Shown here in pieces: positions 33,844 to 47,352 of a stretch of DNA of 64,000 bases. A program made the position numbers and the translations under genes. The notes beneath the pieces are model-generated. The model did not search any database. It was not told the origin of the DNA and saw only the letters and a program-made list of their open reading frames with translations. How positions within the stretch are numbered: position 1 is the stretch's first letter; every line of letters begins with the position of its first letter. Origin of the DNA: Cenococcum geophilum 1.58 (taxonomy: Eukaryota; Ascomycota; Dothideomycetes; Gloniales; Gloniaceae); NCBI GenBank assembly GCA_001692895.1, contig KV748197.1, positions 129,813-193,812 on the forward strand, written 5' to 3'.

Positions 33844-34664
33844 CCCTTTGCGAAAGTATTGCGAAAATCAAAATTAAGCGAGCCTCCCTCCCGCAGACGT
33901 TCGTTTTATAATAATGCTTATACAACCACCAAAAATAAGTCTTATTTTATAAAATTAGTAAATAGAACCATAAAATAGATACTAATTTGTAATTTGAAAT
34001 ATATAGCAGCTTAGTAAATAGTGTGGTTGTGGAAATTTAGGTGGTAAAGAGTCGGGCTAAGTATACCCTCTCTATCAAAACAATATACCCCCTATAGCCC
34101 TACTAATATGGCTTTATATTTTCTAAATAAAGCTATATTTTATAGCCCTATATTANGGCTATAAAATAAGCCCTTATTTATATAAATTGGACTAATATTA
34201 GTGGAACTATNTGGGGTATTTTAGAATGGCCGCAAAACTTAAAATGAGGCTCTGCGCTGACTAACCTGACCCATCTACCCTAAAAATAAGCACCCCCTAT
34301 AACTCTACTAAAACAGCCCTAAATNATACAAATAAGGGCTTATTTTATAGCCCTAACATAGGGCTATAAAATATAACTTTATTTATAAAATATAAAGCTA
34401 TATTAGTGGGGCTATAGGGGGTATATTGTTTTAATAGAGAGGGTATACTTAGCCCGACTCTCTACCACCTAAATTTCCACAACTACACTATTTGCTAAGC
34501 TGCTATATGTTTAGGGTTATGGGGCAGTATCTATTTTACAGTTTTATTTACTAATTTTATAAAATAAGACTTATTTTTGGTTGTTGTAAAGGTATTATTG
34601 TAAAACGAACGTCTGCGGGGGGAGGCTCGCTTAATTTTGATTTTCGCAATACTTTCGCAAAGGG
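33844..34664. mobile_element. 821-bp foldback element with ~310-bp inverted repeats
   Basis: CCCTTTGCGAAAGTATTGCG at 33844 is mirrored at the end (34645-34664). The inverted similarity runs about 310 bp inward on each side and more weakly to a small loop near 34230-34280, so nearly the whole element can fold on itself. It is flanked by TA. Three ambiguous bases (34156, 34211, 34325) lie in the arms near the centre, as expected where a hairpin hampers sequencing. No coding sequence. Confidence 0.9.
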
Positions 34665-35494
34665 TAGTATATAAAGTAGGCGAGCTAAGTTATTAAAACA
34701 TGGCCCGTATATACGCGTTATATATTTATAATAACAGCGGTCGCACTAAAACTTCTCTATAATACCATAGTATATGCTATAAGTATATACTATATAGCCT
34801 ATGTATAAGCGCTATATATGCTAATATCTGGCTAGGGCAATATTAATATCTTAACTTTGCTTTTATATACGCTCTGCCTACGCTTACTATAAGCCTTATA
34901 ATTATAGACTTTAATAATCTATAAGTAGCCAGTGCTACCAACCCTAGTGCCTTTGGGTACTACTATAGTAAGTATATACTTTATATATGCCTAGAAGAAG
35001 TATATACTAATAGAAGTATAGGCCTAATCCCTAACCCTAACCCTAATTAGGTAATACTAGGTTAGTTATAAAGAACGCGTATATAAAGTATATACTTATA
35101 GTAGACAAAGCACGCGCCGTAGTAGTAGTAATAGGTAAAAGGCGTATGTAAATTTAGAGCCATATAGCTATAGTATATACTTTTTTTTTATCCGATTGTA
35201 TTATACTACGTACAATACTGCGCATGCAGCCTTAGGCTATGGCGCTATAGTTCTATATACATAAATCCTTTCTAGGCAGCTTAATATATACTAGTAGCTA
35301 TGTCCTAGTAGTTTATAAACCCCTAAATTAGGAGTTTATAGTTTCCTAGTAAAATACTAAGATACTACAACTACTAGGGAATGAGAAAATGGTAAGAAAA
35401 ACTATAAGAAATCCTAACCCCTATCCCTGTCCTTTTGCAATTTATTTCTATCCTTTTGCTCTCTAATATCGTTTTAAGAGCCTAGTAGGAGTTA
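34665..35494. other. TA-rich degraded DNA with telomere-like triplet
   Basis: No gene is recognisable. It contains three perfect CCCTAA units at 35029-35046. Many ATATACT words arise from RIP. Confidence 0.5.
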
Positions 35495-36050
35495 CCCCCT
35501 TCTAGAATCCTATCTGTTTTATTCTTCCATAGAATCTTCTTCGCGTACTAGTTTAGCAGCTTTAAGAGTCTCGCAGTCTTTACTATTAGCAAAGTGTTTT
35601 TCTTTACAATTAATGCAAAGAGGGGTGGTATGCTGGCAAGGCCTGCCTGTTATTATACAGGTAGAACAGGAATGGTCTTTAGATAAATGTACAGCCGCAC
35701 AGTATCTGCAGGCCCTAGTAGAGCACCTATCTCCTATATGGCCAAATTTTTGGCAGCTCGTACACTGCGTAGTAGGAGAGACTTCGAGGTATTTTACTAC
35801 CTTAGTAGCTGTACCTACAATTGATATCTCTTTTTGCTTAAGGATTTCTTGTCTTTTTTCTTCGTTCTCTATAGTAAAAACTATAGAGCCAAATCTGGTC
35901 TGTGGATCGTGTCTTTTTACACTAGATAAGATCTATCTAGGTAGTTCTTGTATCCTTATAGGATTAAAGGTCTCAATTTCTTCTTTTAGAAGCTTAGAGC
36001 CTCCTTCTCCTAGGAAAGGTAGGGTAGGATATAGTATATACTAACCTTAT
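35495..36050 (-). pseudogene. LINE (Tad-like) ORF1 gag-type protein, C-terminal part
   Basis: On the minus strand the sequence reads DPQTRFGSIVFTIENEEKRQ (near 35890), then three cysteine knuckles: CTSCQKFGHIGDRC (C-x2-C-x4-H-x4-C), CRYCAAVHLSKDHSC, and CINCKEKHFANSKDC near 35600, followed by an acidic end near 35530. This order is typical of ORF1 of ascomycete Tad-clade LINEs, which binds element RNA. ORF2 would lie at lower coordinates but is not readable. It is better preserved than its surroundings, with two late stops. Confidence 0.82.
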
Positions 36051-39000
36051 ATAGCCCTAGCTGTGACGGTTTAAGGCAATATAAGTAGGTACTAGAGAGG
36101 CTTTATATAAAGAGTGTGTATATACTAAGCGTAAACTAGACCCACCTAACCCCGCCTCCGTATTATCCGCCGTTAACTCTATAGTATAGGTTATATATCT
36201 ATACCTTATATATAGCATATACTAATAATAAACATAGCTATAATATTGCGGTAAATAGTATATAGATATACGGCTAGGTTTTTACGGCTTAGCTAAGCGT
36301 ATATTCCGCATATGCACAGCATCTTTATTTTCTACTAATATAGTTATAGTACCGCCACTATATCTGTAACGAGCATAGCAGTGCCCGTATATATTACTGT
36401 GCAGTTTACTAAAGGTATATACTTACTATATACAGTAACCAACCCCCCTATTATTAATATATTAGCTATAGAGTTAATTATAAGGGAGAAGTATATGCCT
36501 AGTATATACTATATATATATATAAAGCTAATATAACGTAGCGCTCTAAAGCGTTTTATTCTTTTTAGTGGCTAGCTGGATACTAGATACCTATATAAGCC
36601 TAAGTAGATTATATATATACAATATATATATATAGTACTAGTACTATATATAGCCGTGGCCCTTTAGGGTTAAGAATTTTGGAGTATATAAACGCCTATA
36701 CTTTAATTACGTATACTTACTCTATACCTAGTATATATCTAGCCTAAGCTAACTAGATATAGTACCCAGGACTAGAGATTTACTACCTAATTTAGCAGGC
36801 AATTTTATCGCAAGGTAAGAGCACTAGTTTCGCTTTTATATATACGCGCTATACCCTAATATATCTATCTATCTATCTATCTATATACTTATTCTCCCTA
36901 AGTTTAATTTTAGACCTAAGGGTACTTATAGGCCTAAGGGTAGTATATAGGAGGAATAAGTATGGCTACTACTAGGACTACTGCCCGATTTGGAAATAAA
37001 TGCTTATCTTTATATTTAGGAGACTGGTAAAGTCCAACTTTATATAGGCCCTATATATATATTACTAAAACCACTACTTAGTTATATTACTAGCTTATAC
37101 GCGTATATACTTCGTATATATAAACCCCTATTATCTTCTACTAACTATAGATTAACGTATGCTTATACTAGGCGTATACTAATAAGAGAGAAATAGCGCG
37201 TTAGCCCGTCTACTCCCTCTACCGGCTTAAAACATAGGGTTAGTATTTTACCTATATATATTTAGTATACGCTAACTATATATATAGCGCGGCCCGACCC
37301 CACTAAGCGACCGTAAGAAGTTCCCCTTACTATCCACCTGCTGCTAAAAGGGTAAGCTTATCTTATATATACCCTATATATATATAGCTAATATTTAGCA
37401 CTAGCGAGTAAAAAGCTAATGAGCTGTTATAGTAGAGGTAAGAGCTTTAGTAAGTTTAGTTCCTTCCGTTATATATATTATACTTATACTCTATATAAGC
37501 TATAGGTAAAACCTACTACTTAACTTACCTTTACCGCGTAAGTCCTAAGCTATAAGTCCCGGTATATACTAGACCTATACGCTGCGTATATAGTATATAG
37601 TATAGATTATATACAGTTAGAGTTTTATTAGGGTTTATTTGGTAAGTAAGCTAGGTATATGCCTAATATAAAGCACGGGGCGATAGGCCTATATTAATTA
37701 ATTCTTTATTTATTATGGAACCCTATATAATACTTTCTATATATATACTGTGCATATGCGCCCTATATACTAACATTATACTCCTATACCCACTTCTTAA
37801 GCTCTACTAGTTCTTTTGCTTTATTATATACGTCTTTAACTTATTTTAATTTATTAATTCGTTGCTTTATATTTTCTATACGTAGTATATATACCTCCTT
37901 TTCTAGCTCCTCCGTAGATAGGTAAGACCTATACCTCTTACCTATAGTCCGGGGTATTTAACTTCGCGATAATAGTAGTAGCATCTCCGCTGTATATGCG
38001 GTAGATACGCATAATATATCCGATACTAATATAATATTATTATTTACTGTACTTATCTGCGAGATAATCTGGCTACTAGATATAGTAGGCTTAGGGGTAT
38101 TAAATAGATTCTAAGGATTCTAAGGAAGATTTAGGCTAGGATTTCTAGCTTGCCGCTTAGCTAATTTCCGCTATTTTTGCGCTACTTAAGCTTAGTATAT
38201 GCGGCATATATGCGGTATATATGCATACATTATTTCTATAGCTGTATAACTATCCGCTTTAAGTTACTCTAATTTTTCTATATATTATCTATTCCCGTCT
38301 CTTTATATAGCTCTTATAGATTAAATATTTCCTATATACGAAGTTTAAGCCTATACTAAAATATTAAAATATGCAGTGTATATACGGAGCATATACCGTT
38401 ACTATAGTACTGCGGCAAGTATGCATAATTTTGACCAGTAAAGTTATTATCTTAAAAGTAACTACTTTTATTAATTCTAGTATGCTTATATATATATACC
38501 CACCACTTATAAGGGATTTTTAACTTTTCATTTATAAGCCTGGCTAGTATCTATAGTTTCTTCTTATTATTTATCTAAGACGTAAGCTCTAGATATAGTA
38601 TGCATATACTTTATATACGCACTATTAGTTTCTACTCTATCTCCGCTTCCTATATCTGCTTTATAATATATCTTGCTTTATAAGTTTAAAAGTGCTTTAT
38701 AAAGTTTTGTTTAACGTATACTAGGCAGAATATAAGCATATACTAAAGGTGTTTATCCCATTTACGGGATAGGTTAATTATATATAGGTAATCTCTAAAG
38801 CCTATATTGTGAGTATATACTAGGTATATACTAAGCATATATAAAGCGTATACTTACCACCAGCTTATTTCTTATATATATTAACTATAGTAGTGTAAAG
38901 TCTAGTTCCGTGAATATATGTAAATTATATAAATAATTGAGCAGTATTACCTAAAACCTTAAATACTAGCTAAAATATCTTTACGTACGCAATACGTGTT

Positions 39001-40110
39001 TCTAGGTTAAGAAAGGCGTATACCTATACCTTAATTCCTATTATAAGTGTTTAGTTTATATATAGCATATATATGGTATAGGGTATGCATATATTTAGAA
39101 TTCTTATCTTATCCTATAATTAAGAATAGGTTTGTTTTGCCTTAAACTATCTTAAATAATAGGTCCATTTCGATATATATTACGCGTTAAAATGCCTTAG
39201 CTTGCGTATACATATAGTATATAATAAGGAAATGCTCGTTGTTAAAGTTATAAATTGCCCGAATCTATTGCTCGGTATTCTCTTTATATTAATTAATAAA
39301 GAACTCGCGTAGTATACCTACTACGCTTAGCCTCTACATATACTTAGCGTGTATTTAACCTATACTTACCTATATATGCCGTCCCCTCTAGAAATTATAG
39401 CATCCTTTCCTTTTGAATTAGAGCAGTAATTCGATCCTTAATATTAAGACTATTATATACTATACGTAGTATCTGCGTTTTATACTTCCTATATAAAATA
39501 TAGTACTACGGTAATAGGATAAATCGACCTATATAATGGTAAGTAGTTTTATTTATATATACTATATATATACGGGGCATATATATAGTAAGGCTTAGGA
39601 CATCTACCTGCTTTATTGCTTTAACTATATTATTAGCAAGGTTAATTAGTAGCTTTATTAGATATAGTGGATAATATATATAAGAATTCCGTGTAATAAG
39701 GCAAATATAAGGATATTGTGCTATATTAATAGGAATATAGTAGTTTAACTATGCACCGTATATTTGGCTTACTACCCTACCTTAGCCTTACGGGTGGTTA
39801 AATGCTATAGAGGCTTAGCATATATATAGCGCATGCACGATATATACATCACATACTACAATATTTTTGCTTTAACATTGTATGTCTAATATAGGTACAT
39901 TCTTATTTAACTTCCTAAACTCTATATTTAATAAGTAAATAAAGGTATTAAATATCTACCTAGGTAGTTGTTAATAATAAAGGCCAGGCAGTATGCTATA
40001 GTTTAGCATTACTGCTACTAGAATAACTAATAAACTCTACCTATATATAATAAGTATATATTACGTATACGCCGGATATATACGTACTCTATACCAAAAA
40101 AAACATTATT
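36051..40110 (-). mobile_element. Very TA-rich relic, including Mutator-like transposase fragment
   Basis: Four kilobases with exceptional density of TATATAC and GCATATAC words and stops in every frame. Two coding traces on minus: a coiled-coil-like stretch at 37750-38200 (EKEVYILRIENIKQRINKLK), and at 38880-39310 a stretch reading AIYNFNNEHFLIIYYMYTQA, then AFQRVIYIEMDLLFKIVQGK. The latter resembles the DDE region of fungal Mutator-like transposases (catalytic D in the IEMD motif). An (ATCT)n run lies at 36859-36882. The same DNA type continues at 46149-47123 and 60567-60730, beyond later insertions. Confidence 0.5.
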
Positions 40111-40115
40111 AGTCT

Positions 40116-40281
40116 TGTTGGTCACATAGGGTGACTCACCAATAACGACTACTCGAGTAGGTTACAGTGATGTTGGTTAATAAAGCTTTTTGATTAGAAT
40201 AAGGAAGGGCGAGGAGCTTAAGGCTCCTCGCCACGCTAGTGCCGCGGCGACACGTGACGACCGCTTGCCTCATTCCCGACA
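40116..40281 (-). repeat. Left LTR (3') of antisense copia
   Basis: 166 bp; contains the core CCACGCTAGTGCCGCGGCGA. Differs from the right LTR by a handful of G/A and C/T changes only. Confidence 0.93.
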
Positions 40282-40299
40282 CTAGCAACTCTTCTTTTA

Positions 40300-43200
40300 T
40301 GGTTGCCATCTATATATAACTACTGCTTGACTAGCGTAATAAATATCGATCCTCCTTACTTACTATTGCCATTGTAATATAAGTCTCGCTATCCTAAAAT
40401 TTGCCTCTTAGCACGTGGTGCTTTCTTGCTAAGGAGTCGTTAGTAGATATCGTGTTAGGGTCGTTAGGGCCGCTAAGGCGCTAGCTATAAGCGAGCTAAT
40501 AGCGATTTTCTATGCCGGGTATAGAAAATCCTAATTGGCTAGTTAAAATTAGGGTCTGTAGAGCGTTATGCTCTTACTCCCTTTTAACCTAACCTTTAAC
40601 TTATACGCGTAAAGTATTTATATTAATAAACGTTTCTAGAGCCTTATTTGGGTTTGCCTTTATTATTACATCTACTAGGTTATTTTAACCGTTAATCTAT
40701 TAAATTTTAAAGAGTTCTCGCCGTTTATAGGATTAATAAAGTGCCATAATATTAATTATAAGGCGCTTCTCCTTTATAGTACTAAGCTTAACTAAGTACT
40801 TATAGAGGGAGTATAAGTCGGTATATACGATTATAGGGATAATGGGAAGTTTAAGTCGATCTATAATTATCTTTAGGGTAGTTCCAATTATAATTGCCAT
40901 ATTAATTCCGCTAACTATTCCATATATCTCTAACGCTAGAATGCTTTAAGTAACGCGCTTACTCTTAGTTAAGCTCTAATAAATAAGATTGCCGTAGATT
41001 ATAAAGTTATTCTCTCCGGTAGATTTGTTTGCGATAATAATCTTATATTCTAGCTAGGAGCTAAAATCTTTATTGTTTATAAACGATCTATTAATAAATA
41101 TAAAGAGCTTAGCGGTAGGAAGATTAATAGGTATATAGAGTAGTCCCTGGTTAAGATGGTTTATTTACTAAAAGAGACGCTTATTTAGGGCAAGGACGTT
41201 ATCCTTAGTTAGTTCCTAGTATTAAGCGGTAACAGAGAGATTAAATAAAGCCTTAGGTTAACAGATAGAAGCGATATAAGCTCTACGAGCGCGTTGCTCT
41301 ACGTATCCTTATTTTAGAGAATTAACGTTAATAACGTTAATCTTCTTGCCTTAACCCTTCTGGCACAAAGCAATGGAATCCTTGTTTAGGGAGAGGACAC
41401 ATCTATTAAAGAGTAATAGTGTTATTAAATTAAGCTTTTCCTTTAGCTTTGCTATAAGATTTGCCTTTACTAGCTCGTCTTCTTTAAAAGCTAAGAATTG
41501 GTTATCTCCTAAGATAATTATATTGTTGGTTTATATGCCAACGATTCCGAATAGAGTTTTTGTAGTTATAATAAGGAAGCATAGATTAAATATAGAAGTA
41601 GTTATTAAAAGCTTCTCTTTATGGTGCTTGCTGTAGGTAGCCTATTAGTAAGTTCCTACCTCTGCGATTTTATATAATGGCTTAAGTATAACTATAATCG
41701 TATCTTCGGAGTATTAGTAGCGAATTTACTCTAGAAGGTATGCTAATATTAAGCGCTAAAGGTGCGTCTCTGATTAGGTATAGGCCTAAGTAATATCTTA
41801 TAGATAGACTGCTATTCTATTCTTTATTAGGAAGGGAGCTAGTATAATAATAACTTGCTGACTGGCTCGTTGAATTATAAAAGATTGTATAAGAATTACC
41901 TCCTTACTATTATTGTTGTAGCCTTAGATAATAAGCCTTAATTTCTTAAATGGGGCGTTAGTAGCTTTGCCTTTAATCTCGTTAACTATTCTTAACTTAA
42001 AGATACGAACTTTATTAAACTTAGTAGGGTTATACTTCTTAAATTTAAAGACCTTTCTTATAATAAGACTATCGATCTCCTACTTATCGGATGCTTAGAA
42101 AGGAGCTCCTAGAGTTATAATGCGACCTTCCTTTTAAAGCTGTTTTATAAGTTTAAAGTTAGCCTTCTCCTTAGCTGTTATAAAGGCTATTAATAGCTTA
42201 ACTCTATTCTTAATGGCGGTAACAAATTGCTCTTTAAAATTAATAAGATGTTAGTAATTTTATAATCCCTTTAGGCGACCTCTACCGCGTTATAGTTGTG
42301 GCGTATCTACTATAATTATATTAGGATTATAGTCGCCTTTTAGAGCACGTTAATCGTGGCTCTTCTTTAGGGTATCTTTTATAGTATCCTATAAAGGCTC
42401 AGAACTGTTATCTTTATAGTAAGGCTTAATAACAGTTAAATAGAATTAAGTGGGTCTGTAAGGCATTTAAATAGTATAAGTTTAACTATTAATTATAATA
42501 AGTTAATATAGGCCTAACCATCCTCCCTTTTTACGCTATACGCGTACCTCAAACTAAAGTGGCAGATTAAGCGTAGTTAAGGTATTTGGGCCATTTCTTA
42601 TTCCTAGTACATTATTAACCTAATATATGGCGTAAAGACGTTATACCTCTTTTATTGCCTTATAAATAGCCTTAGCTTATTATATAACGGAGGAAAATAG
42701 TAGAGAATTATTAGTTATTTAAGGGTAGGCGCTAAAGACTAGTAATATAGGTACGAGTCCATCTGGGCTAGCGGAATTATTAATAGCTTTAATAGCTATT
42801 TGCAAGGTAAGTTCTTCGCTAGCGTCCTCTAGTTCTAAAGAGATAATCTTATATACGCGGCGTAATGGCGCGTAATATTATTTTACTTTTCTAATACTAT
42901 TATGTGCCTTAATAGGGACTTCCTTAACCTTAATTGCTATTGCCTTTATCTGTTATTAAAACTCTATAGATAAGAAGTTCTTTCTTACGTTATGGACGAT
43001 TTAATTAGGGGGTCCTAGGTAGATATCGATTTAGTATAATTAAAGGGTATCCTATACGTTCCTAGCTGATATATCCTTTAAGAATCGTGCGGCTTAGAAG
43101 GAGGTTAAGAAGTTAATAACTTAGAGTACTAGCTTGCCGCTAAGATATATAACGTTAACGATAATATAGAAGTTAAAGTTGTAGTTATCTTTAAGGGTAA

Positions 43201-45110
43201 ACTTAAATCGGCTAGGGGACTTCTGGTTTATTTGGTATTAATAGTAGTACTTTATAAGATGCTTAATTACCTTAACCTTAACTTTATGGCCTGCCTGCTA
43301 AAGAACCCTAAGTAATTAGTAAACGGATAGGTGGCTAAAACGACGGTATAGTTGATATAACTCTAACTTAGTTAAATAGCTCTAAGTAATACTCTTTTCT
43401 AGTTAATAAAGGAGTAACTAGGGGTAACCCTACTTGCGTATAACGGGCACCTAATTATCTCCCTAAATAAGTACATTCTTAAGGTTATTAAGCTTAACGC
43501 CTAATTTATCTATATCTCTAATATAAAATAGAAATAGGGTGTTCGTAGGAACGACGTAAAAGGTAATATACCCTAAGGGGGTTTGGACCCTAATTGTGCT
43601 AATAAAGATCGTAGTACCCTTACTAAAATAAATCGTGTATTAGCCTGCCGTTAAATAGTTAATCTAAACAGAGCTATTAAGCTGCTAAAGGGCTCGAACT
43701 TAAGGTTTTCCTACTATAGATACTCCTGCGGCTCTAGTATCTGGCATAATACTATAGAAGACGTTCGCCGAGTATTTGTTATTAAAGGAGAACGTAAAAC
43801 TCTTTCTTGGCTTATTAAAGATATCTAACTTTATAGTAAAATAGAGCGTAGATTGGTTATTAAGAATAGTAACGGTTTATATACTATCTACCTTACCATA
43901 CTTAGTAAAGTATTGGTTAGGTAAGTACTCCTTAATTTCTATATCTATAAGGAGCTATTCGGCCTTATTAACCTTACCCTTAAGATCTTCTACGCCTTTA
44001 TATTAAACTAGGAAGCTTTAAAAGTAGGCTATAGTAACCTTATAATTTCTAACGTTTCTTACACTTTAGCGGAACTTATTATATACCTCCTTTCGTTTAT
44101 TAAGAGAATGCCTAGTTAACTAGCAATTTGGTTTCTTATAAACGTAGTACTTCTTCTGGTAATTACTTTAAAATAAACCTCTATAAGGACCTCCACCTTT
44201 GCCTTATAGTCGTTAATTATACCCTCTACCATATTGCTTACCCCGGCCACTATATATTCGATTAGTCCAGTTATAATTGTATTGGTTAGGCGGGTTAATT
44301 AAAGTAGGTTAGAGTTGGGTGTTAAATTACTGTACTTCTTAAGAGCGTAGAGTGGTGCTAATAGAAGATCTTAATTAAGCATATACTCCTTTATAAGTAT
44401 TTATAGGATTAAAGAGAGTAAGGTTATATTCTTTAACACCTTAATATACGCTAATAACTTAATTATATAGGCTAAAGTCCTCTTAATATAATTCGGATAA
44501 ACCATACTAAATTATCTAAAGTTAATTAAAGAGCTTTTAAAGATAATTAAGCTGAGGGACACCTGGGTTTATAGTAATGATCCTTAGGAAGGTAGTCTCT
44601 CTCTATTCTAATATATATATTGCTGCTTATTCTCTTCTGTTTTAAAGTGGCATCTTAACTTATATATTATGCGGTTAAAATCATATCCTTTTCCTACTAA
44701 ATGATTATAATAGAAGGTACTAGCTCGGCCCTTAAGTATAACGGAATAGGCGTTGTGGTATTAATTAGACTCTATTCCTACCTTTTAGCAATAGTTATAG
44801 AAGATACGTAGTTTTAAATTAAGAATATTATATAATTCCCTGCTAAACTTCTTCTCCTAATCCGAATAGAGCTTCGTAAGCTCTATAAGCAATTTTAAAC
44901 TGCCTCTAATTTAAGATTAAGATGGAGGAGGTAGGAGTTATATTATAGGCTGCAGTAGGGACGTAGGTCTAGTTGGTGGAGTTTAAAGGTTAGTAGATTA
45001 TAAAGCAAGGGGATTTTATACTTACTCGTGTTAAGAGGTAGTAGTTAAAGTTGCGGGTTAAATTAGTGGATTTTAGGGAACTAAAGATAGAGGTAGAGGC
45101 GATGGATACA
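40300..45110 (-). pseudogene. copia gag-pol polyprotein, RIP-inactivated
   Basis: Minus-strand mirror of the polyprotein at 49107-53990. The protease site (DTGA/DTRA-type, complement near 43720-43735), the GAG_pre-integrase segment (complement near 43370) and the RT-RNase H part (about 42350 down to 40640) can be aligned piece by piece with the sense copy. Both copies carry stops at largely CAA/CAG/TGG codons, so neither encodes a working protein. Assignment relies on the alignment of the two copies. Confidence 0.82.
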
Positions 45111-45977
45111 GAACGGAAGAACTCGTGCCTAGAGTAATGGAATTAGAACGCGTCTCTTATAGTATATTACTTAGATTCTATTATAAGTTAAGCTTCCTTA
45201 TAGTGCGTAGTTGGTGCTTAATCTCTTATGTAGTCCATTTATGCTTTTCTTTTACGTTAAGAACCTACTTCTGAATATTATCTTTAATAGTACCCCCGTC
45301 CTTAGGGACAAATACTCTATTCTCCTAAAGGAAGTTACGAAAGTTTTATATAATATCCTTATTTACGGGGGCCTATGTTTCCTTTATCCATTTAATAAAG
45401 TCCTCCTTTATACATTCCTATAGCGCAGTATTATTATATTTACTGTCCTTATAATATACTATACGGTGTAATAAAAATCCATTTAAGTCTTGTTTATTAG
45501 CGTTTGCAAGATTAATTATAGCTTTATTTTATGTCTTTGGGTTAATATCTTCCTTATACTTCTTTAGGTAGGTTAACGCTATAGTAGGTATAGAATTAAC
45601 GGGGTGTCGTACGTTAAAGGTAGGTAGGATTTTCGGTTTTATAGGATCTTATAGGTTTGCTGTTAAGAGGTAGGCAATTTAAGATATTGTTTAATACGTT
45701 TTAGACGTTAACTTAGGACCTTATATTTAGTAACACTTTTAACCTAAAGTACTTAACCAAATCTTCGTAAACGCGGTTGTTCTGCGTAATAGATGCAACT
45801 TAGTATCTTCTAGTACTTAGTAACACTTCTATTACTAGTTTTCCGCAAGTTTAAGGTAGTACGGTATCGCCGGGATCCATTCCATATAAGCGCATATAGC
45901 ACCCCTATACGAGACTGTCTCTTCTATTCGAAAACCTAGCTGCTCTGTGGTTAACTGTATATTCAACCACTAATCAG

Positions 45978-46143
45978 TGTTAGTTACATAGGGTAACTCA
46001 CCAATAACGACTACTCGAGTAGGTTACAGTGATATTGGTTAATAAAGCTTTTTGATTGGAATGAGGAAGGGCGAGGAGCTTAAGGCTCCTCGCCACGCTA
46101 GTGCCGCGGCGACACGTGACGACCGCTTGCCTCATTCCCGACA
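45978..46143 (-). repeat. Right LTR (5') of antisense copia
   Basis: 166 bp, TGTTAGTTACATAGGG...CATTCCCGACA. Transitions relative to the left LTR occur in both directions, so both copies took RIP hits. Confidence 0.93.
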
Positions 46144-46148
46144 AGTCT

Positions 46149-47123
46149 ACTTTTACTATATATACGTTCTTGTGTACTAGGGTAGATATACTACCGCTAT
46201 AATTATAGAATACTATAATAGTAGCTATATATTATAAGCACATACCTAACATATATAGATAATGCTTACTTCTCCGTACTTTACTTAAGCTTTTTATTAA
46301 TCTCTACTACTTAGTATAGACGACTACTACGCTTTTAGAGGTTGTTAATTAATTTAAGCTTAACCCTATTATATGCGGAGTATATACAGAGCATATCCTT
46401 ATAGGTATACTCGCAGTATCTAATGCCGCTATATTTAAACGCTTAATAAAATACTTTTCTACTCTCCCAATTATTGTTTTCCCTAAGAAGTTATAGTTAT
46501 ATAATTTTAGGGTTATTAGTTTAATAGAATAAGAATTAAATCTACTAGATGTATAAGTATAGTATATACTTTGCATATATATTACTTACCTTTAATATAT
46601 ACTAATTAATAACCTTATATACTATTTTTTTTATCCGCATTTATAGACAGTAGAGGTATTGCTTTATAGATAAAGTATGCAATTCCTTCTTTTCTAGTTA
46701 CTGAATATTTTGGCATTATAATATAGTCTATTACCTCTTAAATAATAACTTAATGCTTACCGTTAGAGCTAATAAGTGCTCTATAGTCTTAGAGTATGCC
46801 CTAGCTATTTTAAGTATATATATAGTATATGCATAAAGTCGTATATAGTTTTATTTTAGAGAGACTTATATAAAATAGAAGCCGCTGTTATATACTATCT
46901 TAGCCCTCGCCCTCCTTATCCTTATCCTCCTCCTTTTTTTCCTCCTTATCCTCCTTATCTTTAATACTCTCCCTACGAATTATATTATCTTAAGAACCAT
47001 CGCCTTTATATTTAATGTTAGGTACGCTCTAAAATATCTACGTATACTTAGCATATGCGTAGCATATAGTTATACATACTAACTAGTAGGCCGTTTAACC
47101 ATCCTACTATACTTTTATTTGCC
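46149..47123 (-). mobile_element. Continuation of the TA-rich relic (possible Mutator-like N-terminus)
   Basis: Same composition as 36051-40110. Minus-strand reading near 46620-46760 gives HHVIIQEVIDYIIMPKYSVT-like and KEGIAYFIYKAIPLL, which may be the upstream part of the transposase interrupted by the copia. A CCTCCTTATCC pyrimidine run at 46900-46960 encodes a lysine/glutamate-rich stretch on minus. The assignment to one element with the 39-kb fragment is an inference from composition and nesting. Confidence 0.4.
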
Positions 47124-47128
47124 TTAGT

Positions 47129-47352
47129 TATTAGGTAAAACCTAAGTAGATAGTTATATAGCCGCAAGGTACGGGCGACCCTAGGGCAACCTAGGGGTGA
47201 CTTGCCCGTGGGGTACGTGCTCTATATATACTTAGGGAAAACCCTTCCTACCTCGCATATAGACTCCTCCTTTTCCCTTAAGGATTTGTCTCTGTATACA
47301 ATATACCCTATTATTCTATTATTAGACTCCCTATCTATATTCTTACCTTATA
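47129..47352 (+). repeat. 5' LTR of the gypsy element, strongly RIP-mutated
   Basis: 224 bp. Compared with the 3' LTR nearly all differences are CpA to TpA or TpG to TpA in this copy, for example CGCACACAGAC to CGCATATAGAC. Confidence 0.9.

Larger units (their letters stand above)
40116..46143 (-). mobile_element. Ty1/copia retrotransposon, full length, antisense
   Basis: 6,028 bp with two 166-bp LTRs (40116-40281, 45978-46143), ends TGTTGG...CCGACA on the plus strand, and the 5-bp target duplication AGTCT (40111-40115, 46144-46148). Gag, protease, integrase, reverse transcriptase and RNase H follow each other on the minus strand but contain many RIP stops. The right side of its internal DNA near the left LTR is nearly the same as in the sense copia at 48537-54567, although the LTRs differ. 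Confidence 0.93.

Noticed and set aside
41373..41636. 87-residue plus-strand frame and a similar one at 45211-45423
   Set aside because: Opposite strand of the antisense copia polyprotein; chance openings in AT-rich DNA.
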